Assembly: GCA_026119855.1 (NCBI GenBank)
Contig: JAOWBW010000301.1
Location: forward strand, 496,001-560,000
Reading direction: 5' to 3'
DNA length: 64,000 nt
Source of the DNA: Campanula takesimana
Lineage: Eukaryota; Streptophyta; Magnoliopsida; Asterales; Campanulaceae
Part shown: piece after piece, positions 36,109-46,873 of the stretch
Layout of the letters: each line of letters starts with the position of its first letter
Numbering within the stretch: the stretch's first letter is position 1
Translations under genes and position numbers: made by a program
The notes under the pieces: generated by a model
What the model saw: only the letters and a program-made list of their open reading frames with translations
Told to the model about the DNA's origin: nothing
Databases searched by the model: none

Positions 36109-37311
36109 ATGCAAACAGTTAATCTGGGGATGGACGATGATCCGAAAGAGACAAAGATTGGAAGTTTTTTCAAGGGGGAAGACCGACAAGCCCTCATAGC
36201 GCTTCTCCGAGAATTCGTGGATGTGTTCTCTTGGTCCTACAAAGATATGCCGGGGCTAGCCAATTCGATTGTTGAGCATAAGATACCGCTGCTTCCCGAT
36301 TCGAAGCCAGTCAAGCAGAAACTCCGCAGAATTAAACCCGAGTGGTCGGTGCAAGTCAAACAAGAGATAGAGAAACTCCTGAGTGTTAGGTTCATCATAG
36401 TGATAGAGTATCCAACCTGGTTGGCTAATACTGTGTAGGTTTCCAAGGCAAATGGAAAGGTCCGCGTCTGTGTTGATTTCCGTGATCTCAACAGAGCATC
36501 TCCAAAAGATGATTTTCCTCTTCCCAACATAGACATGCTCGTTGACAATACCGCAAAATATGAAGTCCGTTCATTCGTAGACGGATTCGCCGGGTACAAC
36601 CAGATCCTTATGGTCGAGGAGGACCAACACAAAACAACATTCACCACACCTTGGGGGACGTTCTGTTATACAGTCATGCCATTTGGACTCAAAAATACCG
36701 AAGCCACTTATCAGAGAGCTGTAACTGCTCTTTTCCTTGACATGATACATAAAGAGATGGAGGTGTACGTTGATGAAATGATCATACACTCCAAAGGCTC
36801 CGATGGGCAGCACTTCGTCGACCTCAGAAAGTTCTTTGAAAGGTTGAGACACTACAAGATGAGACTTAATCCGGCCAAGTGCATATTTGGGGTAGTAAAA
36901 GGAAAAGTCCTTGGGTACATGGTCACCAAGCGTGGTATAGAAGCAGATCCCACTAAGATTAAAGCCATCATTGACATGCCTCCGCCTAAGACGCAGAAAG
37001 AAGTAAAGGGATTCATGGGTCACCTTTAGTACATTAGTCGTTTCATTAATCAACTCACGATGATGTGCGAGCCCATCTTTAAGCTTATCAAGAAGAATGT
37101 ATCCCTAGAATGGACCGAAAAGTGTCAAGAAGCCTTCGAAAAGGTCAAAGATTATTTGGTCCACCCTCCTGTATTGGTCCCACCACATAAAGAGAAGCCG
37201 TTGACCCTGTACCTTACAGTCAATGACACTGCGCTAGGGGCTATGCTAGCACAAGAGCAACCCAATTCGAAGAAAGAGAATGCCGTATACTTTGTTAGCC
37301 GTCGCTTTTAA
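36109..37311 (+). pseudogene. Reverse transcriptase and RNase H of element F
   Basis: One frame with TAG stops at about 36436 and 37027 and TAA at 37309. Blocks in order: DVFSWSYKDMPGL, KQEIEKLL, VCVDFRDLNRASPKDDFPLP, FVDGFAGYNQI, TTFTTPWGTFCYTVMPFGLKN, YVDEMIIHS, CIFGVVKGKVLGYMV, then RNase H entry LTLYLTVNDTALGAML. The catalytic YVDD is YVDE here, a change at a metal-binding Asp that should cripple polymerisation. Two of the stops look like C-to-T changes at Gln codons. It synthesises element cDNA in active relatives. Confidence 0.9.
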
Positions 37312-37346
37312 GGGGCTGAATTGAATTACTCTGCATTAGAAAAGTC

Positions 37347-37925
37347 GTGTACTGCACTGGTATGGGTGCTGAGAGACTAAAGCCATATATGGAAGCATTC
37401 CCTGTACAACTGATTGCCCGAATGGACCCAATGAAGTACATCTTTGAGAAGTCGCATGTCTCCTCTAGAATAGCTAAGTGGTACTTTATGCTCGCGGGGT
37501 ATGATATCACTTACATCACACAGAAATCCGTAAGAGGAAGAGTCTTTGCTGATCATTTAGCCGAATTTCCATGTGATGAAGCGAAGGGGGAAGACCCGCG
37601 ATTCCCTGATGAGGACATCATGGCAATAGCAGAAAATAATTGGCAATTATTTTTCGATGGCGCAGCCAATAAACGGGGATATGGCATTGGCATGTTACTA
37701 GTAGATCCCTCAGAATCCTACACTCTACTCGCAATCCGCCTTGACTTTGAGGCCACTAACAATATTGCCGAGTACGAAGCTTGCATAGCGGGGCTTGAAG
37801 CAGCCTTAGAAAGAAATGTGACCGAACTAGAAGTGTACGGAGATTCACAACTCATAATCTATCAGTTACTCAAGAAGTGGAAGGTACAAGATCCTACACT
37901 CCAGAAATATAACGACCATCTCTAA
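37347..37925 (+). pseudogene. Second (archaeal-type) RNase H of element F
   Basis: After a frameshift near 37372 the frame continues RNase H 1 (RIAKWYFMLAGYDI, a linker reading RGRVFADHLAEFPC) and then the archaeal-type domain: WQLFFDGAANKRGYGIGMLL (first Asp), TNNIAEYEACIAGLEAAL (Glu) and LEVYGDSQLIIYQL (second Asp). All three catalytic positions are kept. This additional RNase H is the hallmark of the Tat lineage. The frame ends at TAA 37923. Confidence 0.9.
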
Positions 37926-39399
37926 GACTTGGTTAAACAGTTCAAAGAGTCATTTTCTACTACCTTCCTAGAGTTAAGAACCGCTTAGCAGACTCGCTAG
38001 CAATGCTAGCATCACTTATGGAGATTCTCGAATGGACTGAGGTCAAAACCTTCAAAGTCGAGAGACGAACGACTCCCACTTATTACTCGATCATAGACCT
38101 GCATGACTGCAAAGAAGAGTATGACTCTATCCCCGTAAATGCCTTAGACGATAAGCCTTGGTATTATGATGTATGGCGTTTCCTCCTAGACTGAACATTC
38201 CCATCAGACGTATCACCTAAAGCGAAGATAGCCCTCAAACGGTTTGCCGCCCAATTCATCATTATAGGTGATCACCTCTACAAGAAACACCACAAGAAGT
38301 GTCTACTCTGTGCTGATGAGCACGAAGCTGTAGAAATCATGGACCAAGTCCATCAAGGAGTCTGTGGAACCCATATAAATGGAAATATGCTAGCAAAGAA
38401 GGTCATCCGACTAGGGTACTATTAGGCTACAATGGAAGCCGACTGCACCGATATGGTTAAGAAATGCCACAAGTGTCAGATACACGCTAACTTGCAACAC
38501 GCACCACCTTACGTGTTATACCCTATGGCATCCCCTTGGCCATTTTCTACATGGGGAATAGACGTCATCAGCAAAGTCTCACCGACGGGTCATAATGGGC
38601 ACTCATTCGTGTTGGTCGCCGTTGATTACTTCACTAAGTGGATCGAGGCCCAATCCTATAAAGTCTTAAATGCCAAAAAGGTGGTTGAGTTCATTAAGAC
38701 CAACATCATATGCTGATATGGGGTACCTCATGAGATGATATCTGACAATGGCACACACTTTGAGAAGAATGTGACCAACTGCTTATAGAGTATAAGATAG
38801 AGAGACATCAGTCATCACCATACCGACCACAGACCAATGGAGCAGTCAAAGCTGCTAACAAAACCATAGAGACCATCATTAGAAAAATGGCTAAAACTGG
38901 CAGAGACTGGCCCGAGAAGCTACCTTTCGCACTCTGGGGCTGCCGTACTTCAATCCGCACTGCCACCGGTGAAACTCCATATGCCCTAGCCTATGGGATG
39001 GAAGCAGTGTTACCAATAGAATTAGAAGTACCATCACTAAGGGTTCTCCTAGAAAACCAAGTGAGTGAAGTCGCATGGTTGAACAGCCGTTATGAACAAC
39101 TAGCCCTGCTAGATGAACGACGACTTCGAGCTGCCGAGCATATCCAAGCATATCAATGGAGAATGGCCCGAGCATTCAATAAAAAAGTCAAATCCAGAAA
39201 CATCAGAGAAGGGGACCTTATCCTACGCGAACATTGTCCTAGACCATTCAATCCCATGGGAAAGTGGAGACCAAGATGGATAGGCCCTTACATAGTCAAG
39301 AAGGTATTCTCCGGAGGAGCGGTACAACTCACAGACCTAGATGGGGACCAACTTCTGAAGCCCGTCAACATGGAAAAGCTGAAGAAGTACTATTCATAG
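37926..39399 (+). pseudogene. Integrase of element F
   Basis: Broken into frames 38003-38194, 38198-38716 and 38887-39399. The zinc-binding HHCC region is readable (VHQGVCGTH, then CTDMVKKCHKCQ) with TAG where Trp is expected at about 38424. Core: WGIDVISKV (Asp), AVDYFTKWIEA, ISDNGTHF (Asp), then damage around 38780-38860 where the catalytic Glu block should be. The C-terminal part (RTATGETPYALAYGMEAVLP, WRPRWIGPYIVKKV) is intact and ends at 39399. It inserts cDNA in active relatives. TGA at about 38716 replaces an expected Arg codon. Confidence 0.88.
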
Positions 39400-39493
39400 C
39401 TCCATCCCCTAGTTCAAAAAAAGGAAGGCACGAGAAAAGAAGCCCGCTAGATTGAAAACCTGAAAAGGTGGTCTAGGCAAAAATCAGGGTGTG

Positions 39494-39547
<54 letters not shown>

Positions 39548-40005
39548 GACAGTCTCGTATGAGACATAGGTGTCTCGTACGAGACATGTCAGTCAGCAGA
39601 CATATTTTTCTCTTTCTTAAACAAGAACTACGATGACCTGAGCTCCTTATTTAAAGGAGAACGTAGGCAGCCTTTTGGTCCGGTCTATTCAATAAATAAA
39701 ATCAAAATCTTGTTTTCTTATTAACTGAATGCATTTCAAGAAAGCAATAGGAAAATTTCTAACATGAATACCAACTTGCAAAAGAAAATAAATAAAATAC
39801 TAAAAATCTAAACATTGGTCTATCTAGGAAATCTTTCGATACTCCTAAGGATCTATTTCTTCCTTGACTTAGTAGGAGCTTGACCACGGTCTGCCTTGTC
39901 ACTCCTTTTCCTCTTATGCAAATGTATCTCGAAACCGGGAGGAACGTCAAGTCTACTAAACACCGAGGGAGTCAATCTTGCAAACACATGAGGCCTGTCA
40001 AGAGC
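39400..40005 (+). other. Spacer after pol of element F with TA repeat, palindrome pair and hairpin
   Basis: 39494-39544 is an almost pure TA microsatellite. Directly after it come a CTCGTATGAG/CTCGTACGAG pair (39554/39574) and a second ACTACG...ACGTAGG hairpin (39625-39680, CTCCTT-ATTT-AAAGGAG stem). Nothing coding seen. Confidence 0.8.
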
Positions 40006-41349
40006 TTAAAATTTACTGGGAAGCCCATTCGCCCTCTTCTCGTAAAAGTCACTATCCAGAAAGTCTTGAGTGGCATCTACACTGATATTAGAAGGATCCT
40101 CCTGAGCTTCCTTCTTCCTTAAATTTAAGCTACATTCGAATTGGTCCCCCAACAAAGGACAGCGGATGTCATCAATACTCTCAGCATTGGGACGGAGTTC
40201 TGTAAGAAACCAATCCAAATATTTATTCGATAAATAAGTACTCCCTCCCTCATGGCGAAGATTGGTCCAACGGTCCATAGTGGTGCCTTGCCCCCAAGCG
40301 CGAGCCAAGCTCGTAGAGAACTCTGAGTCCATGAAAGAAATATCTTGAGGCTGTCCCCCTAATGCGAAAGTGTCCTGCTGTTGACCGAATTGTCGCATTA
40401 CCCTTCGAGCAAAATAGAAAGAGGAATCCCTCAAACCCGGAAGGACGACCCTGTCGTACCCAAGGGTATTAGCTACGAACCGCTTCACCTTCCAAAAGGA
40501 GGGGCACCAAGCAATATCACCAGTCTCCACTTTGGCAAAAAGATGGGCCCACTCCTCAATACTGAGACCCTTTACCAATAGTCTCCGCCTATGGAAAGTA
40601 TAAGGGGAATACTCACTCGGAGAGTCCAACAATTTAAAATGTTCTCTGAGCTAAATAGTCAACAATAATGGACTTCCCCGAGTCATGGAGCCGGTTCGGT
40701 GTAACTCATCAAGACCATGAAAGGTCTCCCCCAAGATAAGAGGGACTATGTTGAAAGCCCATCCTCTAGCTTGCAGAACGATGTCCACGAGCTCCGTGTT
40801 TGCCATGCCACACTTGCTCATAAAAAGTACGCTTCGAAATAAGCATAAGGCTAAGAGGCAGCACTGGGAATCTACCCCGTGACCACGAGTCACCCGACCT
40901 TTAAATCTCCTAGGCAAAGCGTGGAGATCAACATAGCGGTTATGAATATAACTCTGCACCTCAGGAAGGCCTATACTCAATAAATCCCTGAGAGACTCCG
41001 CCAGTACTTTGTCGTACTTGGGCACCGCAATCACTCCTGTCAATGTCATATCCAGGATAGCCGCCATCTCCTCTACAGTAGGAACCATCTCACTAAGAGA
41101 AAAATTGAAGAGATGAGTCGAAGGATCCTAAAAGCGTGCAACTCCCTTCAAAAGGTCCCAATCCGGTTTTAGGTTTTTCAAGGTGAAAAGAATCTTAAAA
41201 CCGAACATCTCTATGAATCTTCCTTGACGAGCCTTGTCAAACAAGTTAAAGAACGTTGCTAAGTCATTCTTGTAGCGTTCCACTAATTCCGAGTCCAAGG
41301 AGAACTCATCAACAATTATTAATGAAGGGACAGATTTGCTTGAGGCCAT
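40006..41349 (-). pseudogene. Antisense DUF7745-like gene in element F
   Basis: A single minus frame from ATG 41349 to stop 40006 (447 codons) with two TAG stops (41128-41130, 40651-40653), both at positions where a Trp is expected. The first falls in the conserved F-W-D-P motif. Other family-like blocks: DWDLLKGVARF, MVPTVEEMAAIL, VPLILGETFHGLDEL, and FYFARRVMRQFGQQQ. These resemble plant proteins annotated as DUF7745, common in transposon-rich genomes. Function unknown. It is oriented against the element's own transcript, and a relative lies at the same place in element H. No intron is needed. Confidence 0.7.
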
Positions 41350-41357
41350 TGGGAGCA

Positions 41358-41924
41358 AAAGGTTAAGAATTTTACTTCAAAAGAAAAGTTCCCAGAACTG
41401 ATCTAAGGCTGCATGGTATTCTAGGATGGACTAGAGGTGTTTATACACAAGTTCAGACACCAAATCGTCGAGGAAAAAGGAGAAACAGTCGTAGATTCAC
41501 AGGATAGCTCGTACGAGACATCTATGTCTCGTACAAGGCATCTCCCAGTTCAGACGACAGAAACCCTGCTCAAATCTCAGGTTGCCCAATGGGTCAAAAC
41601 ATGCCTCAAACATCTCAAAAATGCACCCTAGCAGTTCATGCATCACATACAGATGACCCAACACGAATCCATCTCATAAAAATACCCCTCGATTGACCAA
41701 CCGGATGTGAATCAATCCATTACACAGTCAGAAATAAAAACTAAAATTAACAAAAATATATGTGTGTTAGAGTTAGGATTAATTGTTGCATAGGTACAAA
41801 CCGAAGAAAGAAAAATTGTCTTCGCCTACGCCGAGGCAATAAATACATCATCAACGAAAGAGGGAATGGGAGATCCTATCAAGCTCGGGCATCAAGACAC
41901 CAGAACGTTGCCACTGCCATGTAA
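41358..41924. other. Spacer between the two antisense genes of element F
   Basis: Non-coding. Contains a CTCGTACGAG/CTCGTACAAG pair at 41508/41528, again 20 bp apart. It would serve as promoter of the DUF7745-like gene and 3' flank of the PMD gene, but no TATA or poly(A) signal stands out. Confidence 0.6.
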
Positions 41925-44083
41925 TCACTCGTCGGTCTGAGGTCTCTTCTCACAAGAAGCCGACTCTGCTGTCTGGCGAGCCAACCGGCCTAAGAGTCCC
42001 ATGGTCTCTCTCTTTACCCTCTTAGCATAGGCCATAAACTGGGCAAGCTGTCCTGCGACCTCTCTATACTCAGCAATGGGCACCTGTTGAGAAGAAACAA
42101 ATAGAGATGTCAAAATCTTCAGATAAATGATAAATGGGGAAATGAAATGGTGGAATGACGAGAATGGCAAAAGAAGGGTCATGAATTATACCATGGTAGC
42201 ATCAGTAGGAGGTACGAGTCCCTCAGGCATATCGTACTCAGTGGGAAGGTCCTCGACACTCTCTATCCCCTCAGCCATGCTGTAGGTAAAAGAAGCTGGT
42301 CCGAGCTGCGGACGGAAAGGGACGTAGATAAACCCCTGACCCTGAACCTGTTTACCCCCAGAATCAACCGAGGCATGAGACGAGCAAGAAAGTCCTGATA
42401 GTCAGCCTCGAGATGCATATGATCAAAGGCGACCTGACCAATGATAAGATCTACCCTCTCCTCATCATCAATGGCATAAGAGTCAAGCATATGGGCCGGT
42501 GGGTCCAGAGGGACAATGAGATCAAGCCTACCACCGTTATGCTGATGAGAGAGACGCTCTCCCAAGTAGAAGCATCCCCCACCGAGGCTGATCATCAGCA
42601 ATCTCATGCCGGCATACCCATAAACCTGATGAATCCCTAAACTCCTCCAAGGGAAGAGAGCAGTGTCAACATCAGGAACGATGGTCTGCTCGTCAAGATA
42701 CCGCCTCATCTGTTCTATAGGAAAATCTGCCCCCTCAGCCTGCTTGTCATGGGTATCCCTGTTGGCCCTACGCCACCTCAACGTGTCCGAAAACATGACA
42801 GTGTTGTCCCAGAGGTCAAAGTTGAATAGCCTCAATATGGCATAACCCCAAGCCTGCAAAAAGGAGAAACATAAAAAAATGTCAAACATACAATGGCTAA
42901 ATAAGAATTCTACCGAGACTAAAAAGTAATCTGGGGCTGAAATAACGGAGGAATACAAAAGAAGATGAGTATTATACCTCCCAAGCATGGCTATAGCCAC
43001 CCAAGCCAGCGTTCGCCCGATCCCGCGAACTCTCATCCATAGCCACGTAATAGTGGGCCAAGCCGGCTAGACCCCAACTAGCATCGGTCACATGCTGCAT
43101 GTCCCGCAACACACTCAACAGAGTAAACAAGGCAGTCAATGCATGATTAGCAAAAAGCGTCTCAGAGAATGCCCACCACAGAAATTCGCGGACATCTGCA
43201 ATACGGGTGCCGAGAGAACCCATCTGACCAGCATTGGCAGCAACGTAAGCATCGACCCTATCCCTCAAGGCCTTGAGAGGGACACCCTTTCCCAGGGTAC
43301 GCACAGACAAGCCCAGCAGGTGCCTCATATCATCACTACTAGGAGAGAAATCCGCATCCACCTCAAGCGGCTCACCGACAATAGAGAGCCCAGTAATGGC
43401 ATAAAAATCAGTGGGGGTTATGGTAACCTCACCCCACCTCATATGCATGGTATCGGTGCTATCCCACCAACGCTCCCTGTTAAACTGGAGCACATGGGTG
43501 TTTCTCCTCTCACCCACCAAGCCGTCAAAGAAAGGTCGGAGTCCCATATTCTCGATCTCGTCTTTCAGCTCAACATCTAGAGTTGCCCACCTCTCGGCAA
43601 CTGCCTGTACGCTGCCCCTGCAGTTGTTAATCACTCTGAATGACTACAAGCAACAAAGATAAAAGAGGCGAATGTCAGAAAAGCGGTAAAATCCTCATTT
43701 AAGAATATTACCTGAAAAGTTGCAGAATTGCCTAGAACAAGAGTCAAAATCATGTACTACTATACTACATTGATTCTCAACATCAACAAGGATAAAATTC
43801 CATCGAAAGATCAGCCATGCATGATAAACCCCAGCAGCGATAATTCTTGGGGAAAAATCGACAAAAGTCGACAAAATTTGACTGCAAAACCACGAGATTG
43901 AGACATGCAACAATGGAATTGGCATGAGAACTCAGTCAAAGGAAGAAATCCTTACCCTCCTCGTCCGAACGGCATGAGAAATGTGGTCCTCGGGAACGGG
44001 CATAACTCATCCATCTCCCATCTCTTCCCCTTCATATGCCTACCAAAAAGGTGTTCTTTGTGAGACCGATTAGCACCGGCCAT
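41925..44083 (-). pseudogene. Antisense four-exon plant mobile domain (MAIN-like) gene in element F
   Basis: Exons on the minus strand: 44083-43956 (starts MAGANRSHKEHLFG), 43635-42978, 42853-42192 and 42083-41925. All three introns (320, 124 and 108 nt) have GT and AG ends and join in phase. Exon 2 has the domain core: RERWWDSTDTMHMRWGEV, TITPTDFYAITGLSIVGEPL, LLGLSVRTLGKGVPL and SWGLAGLAHYYVAMD. Exon 3 begins AWGYAILRLFNF. The last exon is a short helical tail (AEYREVAGQLAQFMAYAKRV). One base is missing at a G run near 42352, shifting the end of exon 3. About 535 residues are expected. The domain occurs in Arabidopsis MAIN/MAIL proteins and in transposons. Introns could persist because the element RNA is antisense to them. 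Confidence 0.75.
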
Positions 44084-44565
44084 CAGAAAGGGTTAGGAAT
44101 CACTAGAGCTTGGTGAAAATGAAGATTTTTGAGAACGAAAATCGCTTAGGGTTGAGAACTCTCAGAAACGAAATGTGAAAAGTGATTTCAAACTTCACTT
44201 TCAGCATCTGATATGCACTTGTTCTGCGCAAAATTAGGGATGCCTCGTACGAGACATCTATCCCTCGTACGAGGTATCTTCAGAAAAATCTCAGAAAACC
44301 CTGTTTTCTTGGGAAATTCCAGAAAAGCCCTGCTTTTGACAAAAATATCAGGAAAGCCCTGCTTTCAACAGAAACGTCAGAAAAAGCCCCACTTTTGACT
44401 GAAAGGTCAAATCTGAACCCGGTTCAAGATGGAACATTGAGTCGTCAAGAAAGGAATATTTTCAGAATTGGAACAAGCAAAGTTGTTTCTTAGTACGAAT
44501 TTATTCTCACCGCACATCCATGATCATGGGTGAGCAACAAAATCTGCATCAGCAAACTCTAAATC
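44084..44565. other. 5' flank of the antisense PMD gene
   Basis: Non-coding. Holds a CTCGTACGAG pair at 44244/44264 and several tandem copies of a CAGAAAAGCCCTGCTTT-like word (44290-44400). A promoter for the minus-strand gene would have to lie here; none is recognised. Confidence 0.5.
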
Positions 44566-45010
44566 CCATGACTGTTATCGAGACGTATGTTAATGGAACA
44601 GGATTTACAAAGCCGGGTATCCTACGACTGTTATCAAGATGTAAGTTAATAACACAGGATCCCACTATTTAGAGTCCCATAATTGCCATCGAGACGTATG
44701 TTAATGGCATAGGATTCACTTTTTTGACGGAAAGGCAATCTCGTCGGAAGGAGAAGACAGGTCCGAGTAATTGGTTTCTCCACATCCAGTGATCCCATAA
44801 TTGTTATCGAGGCGTAGCTAATAACATAGGATTTACACCCTGAAGAGTCCCATAATTGTCAGCAAGACGTAAGTTAATGGCATAGGATTCACTTTTTCAA
44901 TGGGAGAGAAAGCTTGTTGGAAGGAGAAGCAAGATCCAAGTAATTGGTGTCTCCAAAACCTGGAATCCCATAATTGTTATCAAGGCGTATGCTAATAACA
45001 TAGGATTCCC
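44566..45010. repeat. Dyad-containing tandem repeats in the 3' region of F
   Basis: Six copies of a 42-48-bp motif with TCCCATAATTGTTATC on one side and TAATAACATAGGAT on the other, an imperfect inverted repeat, start near 44569, 44618, 44673, 44786, 44845 and 44965. Part of the array forms a higher-order unit of about 176 bp (44671 to 44847). Confidence 0.8.
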
Positions 45011-45402
45011 ACCAGAGCTGAAGGCGGTTCATCATCAACAACAGGGTATATTCAGAATTGGAGTCAAAGAGATTGATTCCTCAGTATGGATTATAACTGG
45101 AGATGGTTCGTCATCAACAAAATAGGGTATATTCAGAATTGGAGTTAAAGAGATTGATTCCTCAGTATGGGTTACTCTCTAAACCTTAAACTTTACTTAC
45201 TATAGTATTGTTTTCAAAAATGATTTTCAAATTACCTTAAACCCCCATTTTTGCGTATTTTTGGAGTCAAACTACGTTTGGTTTGATTTACTTCCGAGGA
45301 ATACGTAGGCAGCTTTCTAGTACGACCATACCTAAAGTTCTAAATGGTGTCTTTTCTATCAACGACGTTACTTCATTCATAAGTATCATCACCGAGGGGC
45401 TC
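45011..45402 (+). other. Short tandem repeat, third hairpin and polypurine tract of F
   Basis: GGTTCATCATCAACAA...CCTCAGTATGG is duplicated (45019-45095, 45103-45172). The third ACTACG...ACGTAGG hairpin is at 45268-45320. ACCGAGGGGCTC (45391-45402) is the purine tract before the LTR. Confidence 0.75.
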
Positions 45403-46407
45403 CGTAGACACCCCATTTTGAACATTCTTTCATAATCACACTACTTCTGTGTCTCACCTTTGATTTGGGTCAAAACTCGTTAAGTTGGACATGTTTCGTC
45501 AAGTTTCTAACTGACTCCGTTAGTCAGGGAACAAAACGAACATCAAAACTACTGCAGAAGGGCATAAATGTGATTCCAGCACAAAGATGCCTTGTATGAG
45601 ACATTGATGTCTCGTACGAGACATCCCCCCATTGATAGTCGAGTTTCAGCAGTTTCCTTGTTAATCTCAACCCCGTTTCTTGGCAAACACTCAAGCAATC
45701 TGGGAAAAACCTAATGGGCGATCCTAGAGTCCAAAAATACCTCCTTAGAAATCAAGTCTTTGATTCCCATCCAAACTTACCTCCTTGGCTTAAACCCTAG
45801 GTCAAGAACTCCTATAAATATAAAGGTTCTTGAACCGAAAAACCTCTAGAATGGTGATTCACCCAAAACCACTCAAAATCTGATCAAAGAGGTCCTCATA
45901 ATCAGCCTCTCTCCCTCACCCACAAAATTCAAACCTTCATAACACCATTCAAGTCAAGTTCATTGGATCATCAAGGCCTTTAGTCAAGTCCATCCATAGG
46001 ATTCTCGAAGAACGCTTAGGTAAAACTCCTTGTTTTCTACCTTCTCATCCTCTTCTTTGTCTTTGAAGTAGTGTGATTCCATTAAAGGATCAGCCTAGAG
46101 CCTCTCTAATCCATGGAGATGTTCTCGAAGCATATGATCCGACATCCCAAATAAATAAGAAATTATTTATTTGTTTGCTTTCTTTTCGTATATGAATGCA
46201 TAATCTTAATAATGATGATGATGACTTCGTAAGCAAGACCGATCCTAGATCGGGTGGATTGGGTGCTCCTTGACCATCCCAATCCATAACTTAACCCCCG
46301 AATCCAAGAATCTCACGGTCCGTGTTCCGTTAAACATGATGGCGACTCACAACAATCTAGTCCTTACAACTCGAAGCATGAGGCAGAAGAAGGGGCGCGC
46401 GCTCACA
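45403..46407 (+). repeat. 3' LTR of element F
   Basis: Begins CGTAGACACCCC (the T of TG mutated to C) and ends GCTCACA before CAAGG. TATAAATA at 45813. It has the 20-bp-spaced pair CTTGTATGAG/CTCGTACGAG (45591/45611). Confidence 0.95.
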
Positions 46408-46873
46408 CAAGGATTAAGGTTTAATTAGGTTTCTTATTGGTACAATGAATTGTTCAAGAATTAGGAAAGTTGTTTCCTAATTAGAATAGAATTACTTTGT
46501 ACACAAGAAATAGGATTCCTTCTCCTTTTAGGGTTTTAGTTATTTATGTGACTATAAATACAACCCTTCCCCTAGCATAATAATTAACTTGTAAACTTGT
46601 CAACTAGAGCTTGAACTAGAGAGTAGTTCAAGATGCTCAAGAAGTTGGACAAAAGGTCCAAATCTATAATTCTAGATATAGGGTTTGCACAGTCAAGAAT
46701 TATTGTGATCAATAATTCGTGAAACTAGATTACTGTGATTTGTATCTGTGATCTCCATATTAATAATATATTCACCCTCCACCCGTGGACGTAGCTAAAT
46801 TGGTGAACCACGTAAATATGTGTTCTTGTGATTACTTTACTTTTCTCATCAAGTCTTATTAATTGCTCTAACA

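Larger units (their letters stand above)
31742..46407 (+). mobile_element. Tat-lineage Ty3/gypsy element F with two antisense genes
   Basis: LTRs 31742-32736 (995 bp) and 45403-46407 (1005 bp), 5-bp duplication CAAGG, Tat/Ogre-type primer site, gag-like frame, G-patch-like frame, RT, RNase H, archaeal-type second RNase H and integrase. A 6-kb 3' region holds a DUF7745-like gene and a plant-mobile-domain gene, both on the minus strand, then hairpin-rich tandem repeats and a purine tract GAGGGGCTC. The dual RNase H assigns it to the Tat lineage. Additional and often antisense ORFs are established for this lineage. Many stops and shifts make it non-autonomous now. Confidence 0.93.
23886..46873 (+). 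repeat. D array LTR 4, split into three pieces by E and F
   Basis: Pieces 23886-23975, 31637-31741 and 46413-46873 add up to about 656 bp and align with the other D LTRs. The joints carry the duplications GTGAA (23971-23975/31632-31636) and CAAGG (31737-31741/46408-46412). TATAAATA at 46553. Confidence 0.92.

Noticed and set aside
44566..45010. Possible CRISPR-like array of spaced repeats
   Set aside because: Units are diverged, contiguous higher-order repeats in a plant retrotransposon 3' region; no cas genes, and eukaryotic context.
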